A DNA stretch of 64,000 nt, taken from positions 21,800,905 through 21,864,904 of the forward strand of contig CM056743.1 in the NCBI GenBank assembly GCA_029851415.1. Direction: 5' to 3'. Below are positions 12,898-29,355 of this stretch, piece after piece (the first letter of the stretch is position 1; each line of letters opens with the position of its first letter). The notes beneath the pieces were generated by a model, which made no database searches, had not been told where the DNA came from, and saw nothing but the letters and a program-made list of their open reading frames with translations. The position numbers and the translations under genes were made by a program. The DNA is from Eretmocerus hayati (lineage: Eukaryota > Arthropoda > Insecta > Hymenoptera > Aphelinidae).

Positions 12898-13535
12898 AGC
12901 GTCGCCTGGGGCTTTGTCGCCCTGGATCAGCTCCGAGAAAAAAATTTAGAGGTGGTAAATGCCGGATCCTGAATCCAGAGCGATTGCCTTGATTGAAAGT
13001 GCTGCGATGGTGAAAGCTGCAGCTAGCTACTATATGGTATATAGTTCACGTTAAATGTAATCAAATATCTTTTGCGACAACTGATACAAATGAGATTATA
13101 AGTAATAAGTATACTTGCCGAAAGCTCCAGTAGCAAAAGAAAACTGAAGAAAACTAATAATGTTGTTGCTCCGGGCAGTCTGCTCCGCGTTCACTGTCCA
13201 GGGGGTAGGCGCGGGGGGGTCACCCTCACCCCATACATTCGTGTGACTTCGTGAATTTCCGTCAAATCCCTCCCACAAATTGAGCCCCCTCGTAACCCGC
13301 TTCACCCTCAAACTATGCTGATGACAGCTATTTACCGGCTTGTTTATATAGCTGTCTGCTCAATGCGTAATTTATATTTTGTCGACTTGTCATTTACATT
13401 AAAGCGTGGAATTATAAGTACATATAATCCTTTTCAAGGATTTTCTTTGTTGAGCTTGTTGATGGATGTGATATAGACTTATGCTTTGGAATTTTATATT
13501 GAATTTTGTTGAAAGCTTGATTCGATTGATGTGAA
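12898..13535. promoter_or_regulatory. Shared upstream region of LMF2 and ALG13
   Basis: The two genes are divergently oriented, with 638 bp between start codons. The region is AT-rich with a GC-rich patch near 13180-13300. No TATA box was seen at a clear position. A shared bidirectional promoter is inferred from the arrangement only. Confidence 0.4.
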
Positions 13536-14099
13536 ATGCAGACTAAAACAGTTTTTGTTACTGTTGGCACTACAAAATTTGACGAGCTTATTAAAACTGT
13601 AACTTCTGATGAGGTGTTGCAGGTAAGATACTTCAAAGAGGTTTTCTAAAGATGAGAATGTCATAATGTGCATAATCAACAGGAATTGAATCGCAAAGGA
13701 TACAACAAACTTGTGTTGCAAATTGGGAAAACAGATATTGAACCTGACTGTGCTCCAAGGTGTGGCTTTTATGAAATTGAAGTATTCAATTTGAGCCCAT
13801 CTCTACATGAATCTATGGAAGTTGCTGATTTAATCATTAGTCATGCTGGAGCTGGAAGTTGCCTGGAAGCCTTAGAGCTTTCAAAGCCTTTGGTTGTTGT
13901 CATTAATGATCGTTTAATGGATAACCATCAGATTGAGCTTGCGGAACAACTTTACAAGGATGGGCATTTATTCTACTCAAATTGCAAAAATCTACTGAAT
14001 CTTATTCATTCAATGGACTTATCAGAGCTACAACCATTCAAACAAGACAAAAGTAAAGCTATTGCAACAATGATCGACCAAATCATGGGATTTTCTTGA
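13536..14099 (+). CDS. ALG13: UDP-GlcNAc transferase catalytic subunit ALG13 (short form)
   Basis: There are two exons, 13536-13622 and 13683-14099, separated by a 60-bp intron with GTAAGA and TCAACAG sites in phase 0. They give 167 residues, matching the compact 165-residue animal ALG13. The N-terminus MQTKTVFVTVGTTKFDELI and the GT28-type segment LIISHAGAGSCLEAL, followed by KPLVVVINDRLMDNHQ, are diagnostic. The protein pairs with membrane-anchored ALG14 on the cytosolic face of the ER. It adds the second GlcNAc to dolichol-linked GlcNAc for N-glycosylation. No ALG14 or C-terminal tudor/OTU extension is present here. Confidence 0.95.
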
Positions 14100-14922
14100 C
14101 ATGATTACACAATTTGTCTATCTACAACTTAGATTCAAGTATACTTATATTTTTGATACCTCCAAGTCCTCTGTTTAAGTAGTGATCAATATTTTATGGA
14201 ATGTTACTATTTGATGTAATATCAATAACCTCTTTTACTTCAGCGGAAGAAAGACTCAGAATAAATTAATCATGTGTTTTATTGAATAGTACTTGGACAT
14301 CAGATAGGATTTTTGTTTGAGTTTTGACTTCTTGATCATCTTGGATGAACTTATGTTGTCCTCCCTCAAGAACACATATGTCTCATTGAGCTTTACATTC
14401 CACTTTTAAAAGGTACATTTTTCAATATTCAACATATTTTACAGTAAGATGACATTCATCACATGCAGAATATTTTCTGCTATATGTTTAGTATCAGTTA
14501 CACTGTAACAGAGCAAGTAGTTTAGTTTTGCTGAAAGCACATAGTACTCTCAGCCACAACATAGTTCATGGATAAACTCTATGAATAACAGATGCGATTT
14601 CAACATTTCGTTATTTTCGCGGCTGTACAATTGTAAGAATGGAATGGAGGTACTAAGGCATATCTCCAACCTTAAGAGTCAGTCGATTTCAAAAATATGA
14701 TAACAACTTATTATCCCTCATGTGGAAGCGATGCTTGCGAATATTGTATCTGCACTGTAAGCTTTGCTGTTTTAACGGTAACTGTATTAATACAACCGGA
14801 AACGAACGTGTTGAAATTCATTTCACAAATATTCGTTGGTATTCAACGGACATGCAGATAATCTATAATAGTTTAAATTCTTGCTCCACTTTCCCGGAAA
14901 AATCTCCCGACGGTCCTCTCAA
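14100..14922. other. Convergent intergenic region between ALG13 and SUCLG1
   Basis: This holds the 3' UTRs of the two converging genes. Apart from the ALG13 poly(A) signal I see no feature. Confidence 0.6.
14260..14265 (+). terminator. Candidate ALG13 poly(A) signal
   Basis: An AATAAA hexamer 160 bp after the ALG13 stop codon, followed by a T-rich stretch. Confidence 0.55.
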
Positions 14923-17900
14923 TTAGGCGAGTCCACGCCGACACATCTCTTTGAGTAAGGTCATTCCCATTTGTGCAGGGCTCCTTGTAACAATAACACC
15001 AGCCTAAAATAATTAGTGTTGAATTAATGATGAGTTTTAAATCACCACTCTCAATAATCTGAGCTTTTCCAAGATACCTTCTCAAGTGCATTGATTTTAT
15101 CTTGAGCTCCACCTTTTCCTCCAGAGATAATTGCACCAGCATGGCCCATTCTTCTACCTGGAGGAGCAGTTATACCAGCAATAAACGACACAACTGGTTT
15201 TGCTTTGGAACCCTTTTACAAAATCAAAAATTTTTTTCACATCAATGTTGGCTATAGAGAATGACTAGTTTCTTATAATTTGATTTTGAAAATTCAACTC
15301 ACAGCATTGTGTTCAGTAAGGTATTCAGCTGCTGATTCTTCAGCACTGCCACCAATTTCACCAATCATAATAATACCTTGGCATTCAGGGTCCTGAAGGA
15401 ATATTTCTAGGCAGTCTATGAAATCAGTACCATTGAATGGATCTCCTCCAATTCCAACACACAACGTCTGGCCTAGACCAGTCTAAAAAGATAATAATCA
15501 TATCAAGAAAGAGACAAGATTAGTGCATAATATTTGCAAAATGCCGAATGAGCCAGATGCATTCTACAAAGCATGTAATAATATAGTTTCTTCACTATTA
15601 CAACTGAATGCCAAAGCTAAGTTAATGACCAAAGTACTATTCAAAAACTATCCTTACAAGAGTGGTCTGGTTTACAGCTTCATAAGTGAGAGTCCCAGAT
15701 CTTGAAACAATGCCAATTTTGCCTTTTTGATGAATGTGTCCAGGCATAATACCTATTTTACACTGTGAAAAATATTCAAAGATTCAATACTTCAGTTTTT
15801 CGAGTGAAAAAATTACATAGAATTTATCAGTTCATCAATAAGATTCATAAAGTTTCCAGATATTAGTGGCGGAATGACCACATACAGATACAGGCAAACC
15901 TCCGTATTCGCGGATTCCGTATTCACGATTTCCGTTATTCGCAGACAGGTGAATGATAGTCCTTCTTCATACTTCCATAAGATATGTGCTTCAGTAATCG
16001 TGGAATTACGTATTGGCGGTCAATTTTCTTGGCACGTAACCCCCGCAAATACGGAGGTTCGCCTGTAATAACTTCAATCAAAATTCTTTGTCAACACGAG
16101 ATCATATCTTTTCCAAGTCTAATACTATCAAAATCTTTAGTTTTCCTCTAGAATTCTATTGAAAAATCGAGATATGCATAAAGAAATGAGGTCTATGTTA
16201 GAAGATTTCTTACCTGTTCTGGGGCAATGATTCCTGGGCAATTAGGACCTATAAGACGAGATTTATTCTGCTCCAATAATCTCCTTTTGACTTTTACCAT
16301 ATCGTGTTGAGGAACTCCCTCTGTAATACAAACAATCAGAGGCATTTCAGCATCCATTGCCTCCATTATTGCAGCTGCAGCTCCTGGAGGTGGCACATAG
16401 ATCACTGATGCGGTAGCACCAGTGGCAGCTTTTGCCTAAAAATGCAACATATCAGTCATGCACTACAAAAGATTACTCAATTGTTATCGGAATCGATACA
16501 GCACGGCATATTGAAGTGTAGTTATGTACGCTTATTGAGATTGAGCCATGCATTATCCATTATCAAGATTGAAGTTCATTGAGGTCAAGCAGTTTATCAT
16601 TCACACAATACTGAGTTTACTCTTGTATTTGGACTGAAACTGCTGAAGTAAAAATGACTTCAAGACAATACTAATCTTGCCTAGACAAGAAAAAACAATT
16701 TTCCTTGAGCAAAGGTGCACATGGTGAGCGGATTTATGAATGAATCCACTAGATACCAAGAATATGAATAGACTTTATGTCAAAAGTCTTTGATATAAAC
16801 CACGAATTTTTTCATGGTTAACATATCACCTAAGTTTCTTCATAAGACTAAGACTAGCACTCGATGGATATCTAATGCAGAGTGAGGTAAAAAATTATAC
16901 CTACTGAATGTGATGAATTTCATCTTTTCATCAAGTCATTCTCAAATTCAATGGCCAGACATAAGAGGAGATTCATCATTAAATTGAATTTTTTCAATTG
17001 AAAGATGAGGTTGTTAGTTTTTGTATTTACAACCAACTCAGATGAAATGAAAGTGTAAGGAAGTCAATCAATTTCTCACCTCTTGTACAGTTTTGAACAC
17101 AGGTTTGCCAAGATGTTCGGTTCCTGCTTTTTTTGGATTGACACCACCGACAACTTTTGTTCCATAGTCAAGGGCTTGCTGGCAGTGAAAAGTACCTTGC
17201 TTCCCTGTGAAGCCTTGACAAATAACTTTGGTTTCGCTATTGATTTTCAAATTTTTCCTCGTTTCAGTATAGTTGAATCTGATTTGGGTGTTGAGAAGAT
17301 GTTTGCCTCGGCTTCCTACTACAACATAAAACAATGACCTTGCTCAGCATTGAATGTCTGACACAACAATCCCCACCAGACAGTTGAGGTGGTCTAAAAA
17401 TAATTGTGGCTGTGGCAGTTACATAGATTTTTTTTACAAGGTGGGAAAAAATTAAAAAAACTTCGTTATTATTCACACACTCAATAATGAGAATGAAATT
17501 TTTTGGCTTAAGATTTCTAGATCAAGGCTCAAGAATTGAATGATATCCAACAAGGTTGAGGACACGATAGATGAATCTTGTTGTCAATAATGAATGGGCA
17601 ATGCTAAATCGGGCAACAATCACTAACCGAGCTGATGAATGAGAGATAAATACTCCAGTATAAATAATCTATATAGATAGATACTTTAGATGCACTTCGC
17701 AACTGAGACGAGTGGTAACGTCATATACTTAGATCGGCGTGCATCATGCATAGTGGCCGATGCCAAGGTTACGAGTTTGACGGTCTTGGGATGAAAAAGC
17801 GCGTGGCTGCACGAGGGTAACCAAGCAGACAAATAAAATTAAGGGATACTTCTCTTTAAGTAAATGATAATAAAACAGGTGGGCGAATAAGTGGAGAATC

Positions 17901-18035
17901 TTCATCATCATCATCATTGACCTCGAGAGGTTATTTCCACACTAGCATATACCTCGTGGGGTGTGGAATGATATGCACCAGGTGATATTTTAACTCACCC
18001 GAGAGCTTGGACAGCGCCCTGGCTGCTACGGCCAT
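14923..18035 (-). CDS. SUCLG1: Succinyl-CoA ligase [ADP/GDP-forming] alpha subunit, mitochondrial
   Basis: Seven exons on the minus strand: 17999-18035, 17080-17318 (or 17315), 16214-16435, 15658-15762, 15303-15482, 15078-15212 and 14923-15003. They total 999 nt, or 332 residues, close to the 346 of human SUCLG1. The N-terminus [13 protein letters not shown] is basic and Ser/Ala-rich, as expected for a mitochondrial presequence. The CoA-binding segment [14 protein letters not shown] is present, followed by [29 protein letters not shown] and GIGGDPFNG. The catalytic histidine lies in [12 protein letters not shown] (about residue 285) and is phosphorylated during the reaction. The enzyme makes ATP or GTP from succinyl-CoA in the TCA cycle with a beta subunit not encoded here. 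An intron carries a small TA-flanked MITE. Confidence 0.95.
15891..16065. mobile_element. 175-bp TA-flanked MITE (family shared with 37156-37325)
   Basis: The ends CAGGCAAACCTCCGTATT and, inverted, CAGGCGAACCTCCGTATT are flanked by TA on both sides. A TA target and a CAG start fit a pogo/Tc1-mariner-type nonautonomous element. It lies in a SUCLG1 intron. Confidence 0.85.
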
Positions 18036-19453
18036 GGCTCAAAAGCAGCAGGAAGCTTTAAGCCTTGTAGATGACTAAGCTACGAGGCTTGCTGCTTTTA
18101 GGAGCTGGATGGACTGCAGTTTTTGTCGACTGCTCTCCCGCCGAGGCTCACGCTGATGCTGCTGCTGCTGCTAGCTACTACTGATGATGTTTCAAAAAAA
18201 TTCGCTATCGTTCGTAGAAGTATAATCGTTTATGCATCAGAGGCTCCGTCTGCGCGCTGTAATAAAGTGGCGATTTGATATGTTTGACTGATTAGGGCGC
18301 GGGCGATAACTTGTGGCACGGGTATATGTGTGTAGCACTTGACTGAAACTCCAATGTGGATTGCAGATTCTGCGAATAAATATATATGTATGCATGTGCG
18401 CGCGTGCGAATAAATGTCAGATGGTGTGAGAACTATATACGTGTTGGGAAATATCAAAATTTACTCACTATGTTAAGCGATTATTTGAGAAATTGGAATG
18501 TATACTTTTTGTGGACGGAATTTGTACCATGGAGTACCTTAGTTTTTTTTTCTTTTTTTTTTTCAATCTTTGTGTTGCAATGGTGTTGATCGAGACGACT
18601 GTATAATAAAGCTTGGACGATCGAGTACGAGCTTGCAATGCAAGCACACGATACCCTCGTACCAGGATATCCGTTGATACATCTATGCTTGCTTGGTTGC
18701 TCGTGCTACAGGCGCCTATCAGATGCGCGAGCAATAGATGAATCGATGCATTCGATTTATTGATTATTTCATTTCGTTTTGCTCCTCCTTTATTGATCCT
18801 CTAATCTTTCTTCATTCTATAAATAAATTATGACAATAAATTATGATATCATTTTTACAAATTCAGCTGAAAAAACATACATTAATCTATTTCCGAGTAA
18901 TCGTTCACAATTCCAAGGCAATCGGTATACTTTTATCGAGACTTGATCTTACATTATAGTTGTAGTAATTGATCCCGGTCATTGGTAATTTATAATTAGA
19001 ATTAATATGACCACATGCATAAGCTATACAAACTAATGACTCGAGCTATACACGTGCACTCATTTTATATATATTGATGTATCTAATAAATAAATCTCTG
19101 ACTTATTTCCGAAATAGTAAACAAATATATAGTATATTATTGTAATGATTTGCAAAAAATTATGTGAGCATAAAAAATATCGCCCGGGACCAACACCGCC
19201 GCAGCATAAGCTATTGCGGATGGTTCGTTGTTCGTTATTTGCGCGGCCGTTGCCGTTGGTTGCCGTGCAAAGTATCGTACAATATGCATCAAGATGTAAA
19301 TTTTGAAATTTTTTGTATAGATATGGACCAGTTGAATGGATTTATAAGTATGTGTTATAGTCAGGACCCGCAGATTTGCAATAAAAATGATCACCTATAT
19401 TAAAACTTGCCCGCGCTTCGTTGTCAAACAAGAAATATAAACAGAGAGGCGCT
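18036..19453. other. Intergenic region upstream of SUCLG1
   Basis: It includes the SUCLG1 5' region and a short GCT-repeat run near 18155-18172. The rest is AT-rich, with no supported gene. Open frames near 19164-19403 lack recognisable motifs. Confidence 0.5.
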
Positions 19454-20341
19454 AGCTACGTACGTCAACCTGTACCGCCACCAAAATGTGACAATTGTTT
19501 TTGGTAGGACTCCAACTTCTCTAATTGTATAGAAAATTTCAGAATTTGCCTATTTTGCCTTTTCGAGAAAATCGACTTTTAAGTCGTCAAAATATGCCCC
19601 ACTTCCAGAGGCCACAGCTCTTCGAATATTGAGCCTAGATCAACGTACCTGGGCTCAAATTGAAGCTCTGAATTTGCCAAAATTGTTTTAGGTATTAAAT
19701 TGACAGAAAGATTATCGCGAAGGATGATATCGTCGATTATAAGTTACACGTGGTCACAGTATACCTATATATACGGCAAGACGGCGCGCGGAGGGGGCGA
19801 CTGATCTCGAGCAGACGACAACACTGCTTTTGCGGGCCGGGATCGCCCGGATCGACGTTTGACGGGATGACTTGGGGAATATCTGCATTGGGACCTTCTA
19901 CGAGGCCAGCAGAGCAGATCTAACCACTTGCAGACGTAAAGCGGGTGCTAGAAACCTAAGCATGCATCGAGATTATCGCGAGACTTGTCTTCCCGCGCTG
20001 GCGCCACCCGTCCGCCATCTCACCATATATATAGGTATACTGTGACCACGTGTAACTTATAATAGACGGTATCATTCTTCGCGATAATCTTTCTGAAGAT
20101 CTAATACCTAAAACAATTTTGGCAAATTCAGAGCTTCAATTTGAGCCCAGGTACGTTGATCTAGGCTCAATATTCGAAGAGCTGTGGCCTCTGGAAGACG
20201 GGCATATTTTAGCGACTTCAAAATCGATTTTCTCGAAAAGGCAAAATAGGCAAATTCTGAAATTTTCTATACAATTAGAGAAGTTAGAGTCCTACCCAAA
20301 ACAATTGTTACATTTTGGTGGCGGTACAGGTTGACGTACGT
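19454..20341. mobile_element. Mutator-like (MULE) long-TIR MITE
   Basis: Arms at about 19458-19772 and 20028-20341 are inverted copies of about 313 bp with high identity. They begin ACGTACGTCAACCTGTACC. A 9-bp direct repeat AGAGGCGCT flanks the element at 19445-19453 and 20342-20350, with four extra bases (AGCT) on the left. Long TIRs with a 9-bp duplication are typical of Mutator-like elements. The 255-bp GC-richer centre has no transposase. Confidence 0.85.
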
Positions 20342-20350
20342 AGAGGCGCT

Positions 20351-21539
20351 GCAAAACCGGTGCTATGCAGCTGAGTGAAAGAGACAGAAGATACTGACAC
20401 CGTTGCCGTCGTTGCCAAATGCTCATCTAAACCAAAACTGCTCCAATGTCCATCAGTGTAAAATGGAGCTCGGGTAGATATCCCAAACCCTCGTAAAAAG
20501 TGTAAATAAACCTACAAAAAATTCATAGTGTTCACCAGGAGTTACAAAATCATCGGTTTAGACTCTACTGGCTCGAGCCAACCCAGCAGGCCAGCAAACA
20601 ACATATTCTATGGGCGCTCATCAACAATTCAACAGCCATCAGCAACAACAGCAACCATCAAGTATTAGATCATCGTCATCGTTGTCATCTTGTTGCGGTG
20701 ATACGGCTCTTTTCCCTTCTCGCGGGCGCCGGTCGTTTCGCGAGCCGCTTCTTCTACAGGTGAGTTGTTTATTATACTATTACTATTGTATTCCTTTGTG
20801 CAAATTATCCACCAAATTCTAAAAATGCACGATTTAGTACATCTGCTCGCCTGTTCCGTCATACTCTCGGAGCAGTATATCAGTATTATAGTTCATCTGA
20901 GCTTTTGAATGTGTTTTGCTCTCGAGTACCAGTATCGAAAACGTCACTTCTTGTCGACGATGACTCTTTATCCGCAATAGATCCGATTAATTTATAGGTT
21001 AGAAATAATGCACCAGGAGTCCGTGTGAAATCTAAGTATATGTATGCTTTGTTGTTTACTCCGTTCTGGTTTTCCCCTGTTGCACCACGTCGTCGTGGCT
21101 ACGTTGAAGATATCGTTAGTTTATATATTTGCTTGTACTCTTATCCTGTTTGCGTGATGTGCGTATATATGTATATACATGTGCGAGAAAATTTATTTTT
21201 GGATACGAGTGCCAACGCTGTATCGTACGAGTGACTGTATAATTATCGGTTTCGTCTTCATCCATTTTGATTCAATCATAGATTCATCATAAGAATTGAT
21301 CAGATATCATTTGCTTTCAGTACCAATTTTACCTATCAAATAATCATTTATCTTATGTAGCAGTACGCTTTGTCGAGCATTTGTCCTCCCAGTTCAGTTA
21401 TCTCTCTTTTTTCCAAAATCTAGTGCTTGTTACTTCCTGCTTGTATGAGTGCGTAATAATGGATTAACATAGTTTGTCTCACCACTTCCTTCTGCTTTCC
21501 TCTTGCTTTGTTGATCAACTTTGGTGTGGTGATTTCTAG
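20351..21539 (+). other. Upstream exon and intron of the RNF111-like gene
   Basis: A likely 5' exon ends at 20759 (donor ACAG|GTGAGT). It contains an ATG at 20610 that opens a 50-codon Gln/Ser-rich frame. Spliced to 21540, that frame stops after 15 more codons, so it would be an upstream ORF rather than the main start. The remainder to 21539 is intron. Confidence 0.5.
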
Positions 21540-21546
21540 ATCGGGT

Positions 21547-26346
<4,800 letters not shown>

Positions 26347-29263
26347 TTTTTGATAATCTAAATCGCACAAGATTTTTTCAAAGACTTGTGTATATATTCA
26401 ACTGACTAATGACTGAAAAGTTTTGGAAGAGTTTCGCATGAGAGTTGAATCAAAATTGTACACCGATAGAAGGAGATTATTTGAAACGTGATCTATCTGA
26501 ATACAGAAATTTGTTGAAAGTATAATATTCTGGCGAGAAGTGGACGAACCGATTACTATACAAAGCATACATATTTTTTCTTACGTTCTGAAATTTATTT
26601 GTATGTAAATATATTTACGTCAATTGTACGAATTTTTGAGAAAGATTGTAACGACTTGTAAGTGCACTTCATTTCAAATGTGCGATGAATGTGATGGTGC
26701 TATGCTGATTGGAAAATGAAAACCACCACCAGCTTCTCCAAGTGATGAAACTTTGATGAGCCATTTACTATGAATATTTTGTATCGCAAAAGATGGAATA
26801 AAATGAAGAAATTCTGATGGACATTGTTCATTGTGTTTTCTCGGTTTAGGTCCCCGATGCATTCAAGGTTTTAATTTTTTCAATTCCTACTCAAATTAAA
26901 CTTTCGTACTTTGCAAAGATTTCATCAAAGCATTCATACCACTTTGTTTTATTGAGCTTCACGTGTTTCAGGTTGAAGCAGCATAAATTTTGATGCAAAA
27001 CAGAAGAGTGTTTTCGTCTTATTTGGTTGACTGTGGCTACGTTTCCCTCAAGATATTTTAATTCTATTTTTCTGAAGAAATAATTTCAAACTTCGAGTGA
27101 GCGTGATTAATACAGAATCGGACCAATTCATACCAACAAAAATGAAATGAGATTTGACGGTTTCCATGCAATCGGAAGCGTGGTTTTACTAAAATAAACG
27201 AATGAACGCTGTTTTGGGACAGATGATTTTCATATCCCTCTTAGAAGAAATTTGTCACTCTTAGTAGTAATATTTTCATTTATTATTCTCTCAATTTGAA
27301 TGAGCATCAAGAAGGTCACCAGTTTTGCTAAAGGACAAGAGCAGACAAGAGTAGAAAAAATTCATCACTAGTTGCATCGAATCTATTTTTGATATCCTGC
27401 ATTTTAAGTGAGTGATGATTTTCCATCATCTAGGCGATTCTCTGGCTTACCAATGAAGTTTCAAGCTAACGATTCGAGTATAATCGGCAGATGACAAATT
27501 GACAAGATAGATGATGATAGTTCGTGGTGACGTTCGAAGAGATGCGAGCGACTAGTCATACTCGAGTTACACGTAAGAATCGACGCGAGGGATTATAATA
27601 TGATTCGTATATGCTCGCAAAGACGTCTGTGGGTGTGTGGATTGGAATAAGTCCGCGTACGCATGCAAATGGGAAAACTCGAGTTCATCATACGCATAAA
27701 TCTGAATGTACTTCAAGTGTCGTTTCTAGAGAATGTATTGATGTAGAAAAATTACTGGATGATTGAAATGACGCAGCTATGACAGAACAAAGTTCCACAT
27801 GAAAGGAAGTAAAAGTTTTCAGCAGTCGCGTCTTCGCAAAATCAGCGGAAAACCGAAAATACACGCCTAAAGTGCCCACCTTTCACCAGGACACGGATTG
27901 GTGAGATGAATTGAGCTAATTTCTTTCCATAAAATTGAATAATCATGGAATATTGAGAAATTTTTATTTCTGACGAATCCTCTCGCCATTCTCTGGAGAA
28001 AGAAAAGGTCCCAGCTTCAGTATAAAAATGAAAAAAAAAATTATGAATATCTAGAAAATCTCTCAGCTATAACTGGATCAACAATTCAAGAATACGGTTT
28101 TTCCAAAATACATCTCGAACCTCCGGTAGGAACTTTCTGATTTTCATCGTAAATTGAATTCATAAGGCAGCATCAGATCTAATTCATGGATTACCGTTGC
28201 AAAATCCGATGCTCTTGTAAATGCATCAGGTACATACATATATCTGTGTTATCCAACCAACACGCATGATTCATTCGCTTGGGCAAGGTCGTACATGAGG
28301 AAAAACCCTTTCAACATCACTTACACCGCTCTCTAAGCGGGGAAAATCAATCAGAGCAGTATTGTAACAGATTTTCATCCAGCTTCTTTGAATTTTCTCA
28401 ATATCGGTCACATTAACATGCGGTGTGTAATATTCTTTCCCCGTTACAATCAATCGGAACATGAGACACGTCAATCGTCAGGATTGTCAAAACGTCAGAT
28501 CTTCGTTGAATTTACTATCGCAAAGCAGTCTGTGCAGACTTATCGATACATGACAGCAATTAATCTAACACAAGTAACTTCTGAAAATCTCCTATTTTTA
28601 TCATAGTAACATCGCAGTAGTGATCACGAGAGTAAAATGTCTTTGAAAAGTTTCGGATCTTTGAATTGAACAGTGATATTGTCTAAGATTTCGTACTTTA
28701 AACAAGTTTTTTGTCAATTTTTCAGAATTTTTTCCGGATCCAAAGAAATTTTTGATTTTTGAAGTTTGTATTCCTCATTTCTTTTGAATCTACAACTCAC
28801 ATGTTCACGTGCGACGTGCGAGATAAGTATTACCTAAAAGACGCGCTTGAAAAAAAAGAGATACATCAATTCGTGGTCCTGTGCGGATTCTGACACATCG
28901 TATTTCCACCTATTCAAGTGAGATCACACCTGCGATTCATGTATATCATCTACACTTACACTGTCCGATTCTTAAGGCTTTTTTTTTTTTATATTTCAGA
29001 GAGCGGTGTCAGGATCGGATCGGATCGGCCGCCAAGTAAAGCATACAAGGTATAAAGAGAGAATCAGTGGTAGGAGTATCGCTCAGTCTTCGCCGCGACT
29101 TCGACACGTGTGTCGCGTTAAAAAAAATCGAGATTTGGTCTTCTACCGGATCAAATCCCTGATTCGTCTTTTTAAAACGCTTTTTTTTTTATTTTGTTAG
29201 ACTAATAAGTGAATTGAGTGTACATGCACAAATACATACATACGCCACCATTTGAAAAAAATA
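26347..29263. other. Intergenic region between RNF111-like and CLIP protease genes
   Basis: This holds the RNF111 3' UTR and about 2.4 kb of AT-rich sequence in which I see no gene or strong repeat. Near 29052 a TATAAAG followed by TCAGTC at 29084 resembles a second core promoter. Confidence 0.5.
26797..26802 (+). terminator. Candidate poly(A) signal of the RNF111-like gene
   Basis: AATAAA 451 bp after the stop codon, in an AT-rich 3' UTR-like stretch. Confidence 0.4.
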
Positions 29264-29295
29264 TATAAAAGAGACAGGTGTGTCCTATAGCAGTG
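29264..29295 (+). promoter_or_regulatory. TATA plus initiator core promoter, probably of the CLIP protease gene
   Basis: TATAAAA at 29264-29270 is followed 28 bp later by an initiator-like GCAGTG (start about 29292). This is the canonical spacing for an insect Pol II core promoter. Confidence 0.65.
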
Positions 29296-29355
29296 ATATT
29301 GTGTTGGCAAGTGTTTCGAAATCTGGCTTTCGAGCCCAAGACTTGGATTTTCCAG
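29292..29355 (+). other. Predicted noncoding first exon of the CLIP protease gene
   Basis: It runs from the predicted start at 29292 to the donor TCCAG|GTGAGCC at 29355/29356. The next coding feature downstream on this strand is the signal-peptide exon, which opens with acceptor TTTTCAG at 39009-39015 and has a short 5' UTR before its ATG. Linkage is inferred from order, strand and splice sites. Confidence 0.5.

Noticed and set aside
13096..13311. 71-codon minus-strand open frame between LMF2 and ALG13
   Set aside because: There is no homology signal and no consensus GT donor at its end (only a GCAAGT). At most it is a 5' UTR exon of LMF2.
20119..20334. 71-codon open frame on the plus strand
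   Set aside because: It lies entirely within the right arm of the Mutator-like element.
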